From contig CAZKDA010000043.1 of the NCBI GenBank assembly GCA_964551455.1, positions 1-26,236 on the forward strand: a stretch of DNA of 26,236 nt. The letters are read 5' to 3'. Positions within the stretch are counted from its first letter, which is position 1, and each line of letters starts with the position of its first letter. A program made the translations under genes and the position numbers. Positions 23,735 through 26,236 of this stretch are shown one piece after another. The DNA comes from JAHDHW01 sp964551455. GTDB taxonomy: Bacteria; Bacteroidota; Bacteroidia; Chitinophagales; Saprospiraceae. Below the pieces are notes generated by a model. That model had not been told where the DNA came from and did not search any database. It saw only the letters and a list, made by a program, of their open reading frames with translations.

Positions 23735-24757
23735 ATGAACGAAAATCTGAATCCCGCTGACGAAAGTTTTACCTCAGAAGAAAACCAGGTTGAACGCGCG
23801 CTCCGGCCTAAAGAATTAGACGAATTCAGCGGTCAGCCAAAGATCGTGGAAAACCTAAAAGTCTTTATCGCGGCAGCAAAACTCCGCGGCGAAGCCCTCG
23901 ATCATGTTTTGCTGCACGGCCCTCCGGGGTTGGGGAAGACCACACTTTCCTACATCATTTCCAACGAGTTGAATGCCAATATGAAAATGTCTTCCGGGCC
24001 TGTTTTGGAAAAACCGGGCGACCTTGCCGGCCTGCTGACCAATCTGGATGAAAACGATGTGCTTTTCATCGACGAGATCCACCGCCTGAACAACGTGGTG
24101 GAAGAATACCTCTACTCCGCAATGGAAGATTACCGCATCGATATTATGATCGACAGCGGTCCGAATGCGCGGAGTATCCAGATATCCCTGAATCCTTTCA
24201 CCCTCGTAGGCGCTACTACCCGGATGGGCTTGCTGACTGCGCCGATGCGCGCCCGCTTTGGCATCAACTGCCACCTGGATTATTACGACGTCGCGACACT
24301 CACGAAGATCATCAAACGATCTGCCGGCATCCTGAACCTACCAATCGTTCAGGAAGGCGCCGAAGAAATTGCCCGCCGGAGCAGAGGCACTCCACGGATT
24401 GCCAACGCCCTTTTGCGGCGTATCCGCGACTTTGCTCAAATAAAAGGGGATGGAAGGATCGATCTCGATATAGCCAGATATGGGCTTGATGCACTCAATG
24501 TGGATGAAGGCGGCCTCGACGAAATGGACAACAAGATACTTTCCACTATTATCCACAAATTCAAAGGCGGGCCGGTGGGGATCGGTACCATCGCAACGGC
24601 AGTCGGCGAAGAAGCCGGAACCATCGAGGAAGTCCACGAACCTTTTCTCATCATGGAAGGTTATATCCAACGAACGCCCCGCGGGAGAGAAGCCACTGAA
24701 AAAGCTTACAGGCATTTGAGCATTGTTCCTCCGCCACAAACCGGTAAACTTTTTTAG
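23735..24757 (+). CDS. ruvB: Holliday junction branch migration ATPase RuvB
   Basis: RuvB hexamers drive branch migration of Holliday junctions together with RuvA during recombinational repair. The 340-residue protein has Walker A GPPGLGKT at 62-69, Walker B VLFIDEIH at 109-116, and sensor/arginine-finger region GATTRMGLLTAPMRARFG. A C-terminal winged-helix domain follows (GGPVGIGTIATAVGEEAGTIEEVHEPFLI in pieces, then a GYIQRTPRGR DNA-binding wing near the end). Length and motifs are typical. The start codon gives the short polar N-terminus usual in this family. ruvA and ruvC are not adjacent, a common situation in Bacteroidota. Confidence 0.98.
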   Translation: MNENLNPADESFTSEENQVERALRPKELDEFSGQPKIVENLKVFIAAAKLRGEALDHVLLHGPPGLGKTTLSYIISNELNANMKMSSGPVLEKPGDLAGLLTNLDENDVLFIDEIHRLNNVVEEYLYSAMEDYRIDIMIDSGPNARSIQISLNPFTLVGATTRMGLLTAPMRARFGINCHLDYYDVATLTKIIKRSAGILNLPIVQEGAEEIARRSRGTPRIANALLRRIRDFAQIKGDGRIDLDIARYGLDALNVDEGGLDEMDNKILSTIIHKFKGGPVGIGTIATAVGEEAGTIEEVHEPFLIMEGYIQRTPRGREATEKAYRHLSIVPPPQTGKLF

Positions 24758-24912
24758 GAAAATAGTCTTTCTGACGTAATTTTTGACGCCCCGGTTTTCA
24801 TTCTTTTGATCCAATGGTTGCAATTCAAATACTTCCATTAAAAAAAAATGTTATTGCTTTTAACCACATTTATAAGTAATTTTAGGAAAAAGCTCCCTCC
24901 TGCGTAATCTTT
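24752..24912. repeat. Imperfect 33-bp direct repeat around the ruvB end
   Basis: Segments 24752-24784 and 24880-24912 both start TTTTAGGAAAA and share CGTAAT near their ends; I count 24 identical positions of 33. The first copy covers the ruvB stop codon. The meaning is unclear, and partial similarity by AT-rich chance is possible. Confidence 0.3.
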
Positions 24913-24962
24913 ACAATTTTTTCTCTGTTTATTATATTGAAAATGCCATAAACTCAAACGCT

Positions 24963-26236
24963 ATGGACGCCAAAACTTACAGATATACCTTACTCCTCGC
25001 AGCATTACTCATGGTGGTCGGGCTATTCGGCCAGCAAGCCCCAATAGTAGCTCACCACCATCACCACGACCACGACCACCATCATCATGGCAACGCCAAT
25101 ATTTCCTTTATAGAAAATGCCGGACAATGGGAAAAAAATATTCTTTATAAAACCAGTACAGGAGGAATAAATACGATATACCTGGAAGAAAACAACCTGA
25201 CCTATTCATTTGCTCATTCTGAAGATCTGGAAAAGGTGCATGATCTGATCTATGCTACGGCGGAAGATCAGGAGGCGCACATTATCAGAAGGCATGCTTA
25301 CAAAGTCCATTTCAAAAATGCCCGGTCGCCACGGTTGGAAGGAATTGACAAAAACACTGCATATCACAATTATATATTGGGTAACGACCCCGACAAGTGG
25401 GCATCCCATGTTTCGTTGTACAACAAAATAAAATACCACGATCTTTATGAAGGCATTCACCTGGAAACTTATAGCTCAGAGGGACATTTCAAATACGATT
25501 TTGTCGTAATGCCGGGAGCTGATCCCTTGCAGATCATATTGGATTTTGAAGGAACCGACGGCCTGGAGTTAGACAATGGCAATCTGGTGATCCATACTAC
25601 AGTTGAAACCATCGTTGAAAGCCGTCCTTACGCTTACCAGGTCATTGATGGAAAACAAAAAACGGTAAACTGTGAATACGAACTCAACGGAGACCAGATC
25701 AGATTTGAATTTCCAAATGGTTATGACCTTTCACTTCCGCTCATCATCGACCCCACAGTAGTCGCAGCCACCCTTTCGGGAACGACCGGTTCCGCCAACT
25801 TTGGCCACACCGCCACTTACGACAACGGTGGGAATATCTATGCAGGGGGAATCTCTTTTGGGTTAGGTTATCCAGCCACCACCGGCGCTTTCCAGACTTC
25901 ATTCAACCTTGGTGAAACGGATATTGCTTTCAGTAAATACAACCCTGCCGGCAGCAACCTGATCTATGCTACTTATCTTGGGGGCAGCAATATTGATTAT
26001 CCCTATAGCATGGTCACTGATTTCGATCAGCAGATATATATCATGGGAACTACAAACAGCAATAATTTTCCAACAACCTCAAACGCTTTTCAAAATCAAA
26101 AAAGCGGAAAATTTGACATCATCGTTACCAAATTGAACAGCAGTGGAAGCGGACTGGTAGGCTCCACTTTTATAGGCGGATCCGAAGATGACGGGATCAA
26201 TGCCGCCTACCATGTTGCAGGCCATAATCACAATCC
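24963..26236 (+). CDS. Secreted SBBP-repeat protein with His-rich patch, partial (3' end outside window)
   Basis: The reading frame is open from the ATG at 24963 to the window end (424 complete codons, no stop). A signal peptide (about residues 1-24, YTLLLAALLMVVGLFGQ) is followed by a histidine cluster, HHHHHDHDHHHH at 31-42. Next comes an N-terminal domain starting ISFIENAGQWEKNILYKT and running to LSLPLIIDPTV (about 46-265). It is typical of Bacteroidota SBBP proteins; I believe it is DUF7948, from memory. Then SBBP beta-propeller repeats begin, with YATYLGGSNIDYPYSMVTD and STFIGGSEDDGINAAYHVAG (about 338-420). Proteins of this layout usually end in a T9SS sorting domain and are exported to the surface, but that end is not visible here. 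Function unknown. Confidence 0.85.
   Translation, partial: MDAKTYRYTLLLAALLMVVGLFGQQAPIVAHHHHHDHDHHHHGNANISFIENAGQWEKNILYKTSTGGINTIYLEENNLTYSFAHSEDLEKVHDLIYATAEDQEAHIIRRHAYKVHFKNARSPRLEGIDKNTAYHNYILGNDPDKWASHVSLYNKIKYHDLYEGIHLETYSSEGHFKYDFVVMPGADPLQIILDFEGTDGLELDNGNLVIHTTVETIVESRPYAYQVIDGKQKTVNCEYELNGDQIRFEFPNGYDLSLPLIIDPTVVAATLSGTTGSANFGHTATYDNGGNIYAGGISFGLGYPATTGAFQTSFNLGETDIAFSKYNPAGSNLIYATYLGGSNIDYPYSMVTDFDQQIYIMGTTNSNNFPTTSNAFQNQKSGKFDIIVTKLNSSGSGLVGSTFIGGSEDDGINAAYHVAGHNHN
25053..25088 (+). other. Histidine-rich patch in the SBBP protein
   Basis: Twelve codons encode ten His and two Asp directly after the signal peptide. His codons are mixed CAC and CAT, so this is not a simple codon repeat. 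Such clusters can bind Zn, Ni or Cu ions; binding here is inferred. Confidence 0.6.

Noticed and set aside
25053..25088. Histidine cluster as an artificial affinity tag
   Set aside because: It is interrupted by Asp, placed after a native signal peptide and written with mixed codons, all unlike an engineered tag.

Overview
The window looks like chromosomal DNA of a Bacteroidota bacterium, most likely a member of the Saprospiraceae or a close relative. The evidence is a type IX secretion (T9SS) type-B sorting domain on a giant repeat protein, a PorP/SprF-family gene directly upstream of it, an SBBP-repeat secreted protein, a DUF3244-like small protein, Bacteroidota-style promoters (TTTG about 20 nt upstream of TAnnTTTG), and few Shine-Dalgarno sequences. 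I see no tRNA, rRNA, CRISPR array, intact insertion sequence, phage gene or plasmid gene.

Layout. 1-2300: a tetR-like repressor gene followed by a TolC-type efflux gene, both on the minus strand, with matching operator-like sites. 2300-3204: a gene-free stretch with several hairpins and short repeats, ending in the terminator of the giant gene. 3205-12628: a two-gene minus-strand unit, a PorP/SprF-like outer-membrane protein followed by a 2752-residue cell-surface protein. The giant protein has a signal peptide, about six PKD-like domains, 17 glycine-rich Ig-like repeats, nine PKD domains and a T9SS C-terminal domain. 12629-13953: two intergenic stretches around a small secreted DUF3244-like gene. 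13954-16414: housekeeping genes (a Nudix hydrolase divergent from pyrE, then an M42 aminopeptidase). 16481-18826: an SH3-domain lipoprotein, a UbiA-like membrane protein and a 66-residue lipoprotein. 18927-24757: core genes (dnaA, a small membrane-anchored protein, an IscA-type Fe-S carrier, NADP isocitrate dehydrogenase, ruvB). 24963-end: the 5' part of a large secreted SBBP-repeat protein with a striking histidine-rich patch.

How the genes fit together. The clearest functional unit is PorP/SprF-like plus giant adhesin: by family precedent (SprF/SprB in Flavobacterium) the first helps export or anchor the second at the cell surface through the T9SS. The SBBP protein is probably another T9SS cargo, but its C-terminus lies outside the window. 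TetR and TolC form a self-regulated efflux module whose remaining pump genes would have to lie elsewhere. The rest is conserved core metabolism and replication.

I do not see a convincing new defence or mobile system. The most unusual features are the three-module higher-order repeat inside the giant protein, the histidine cluster of the SBBP protein, the paired TetR operators, and several uncharacterised intergenic structured repeats.
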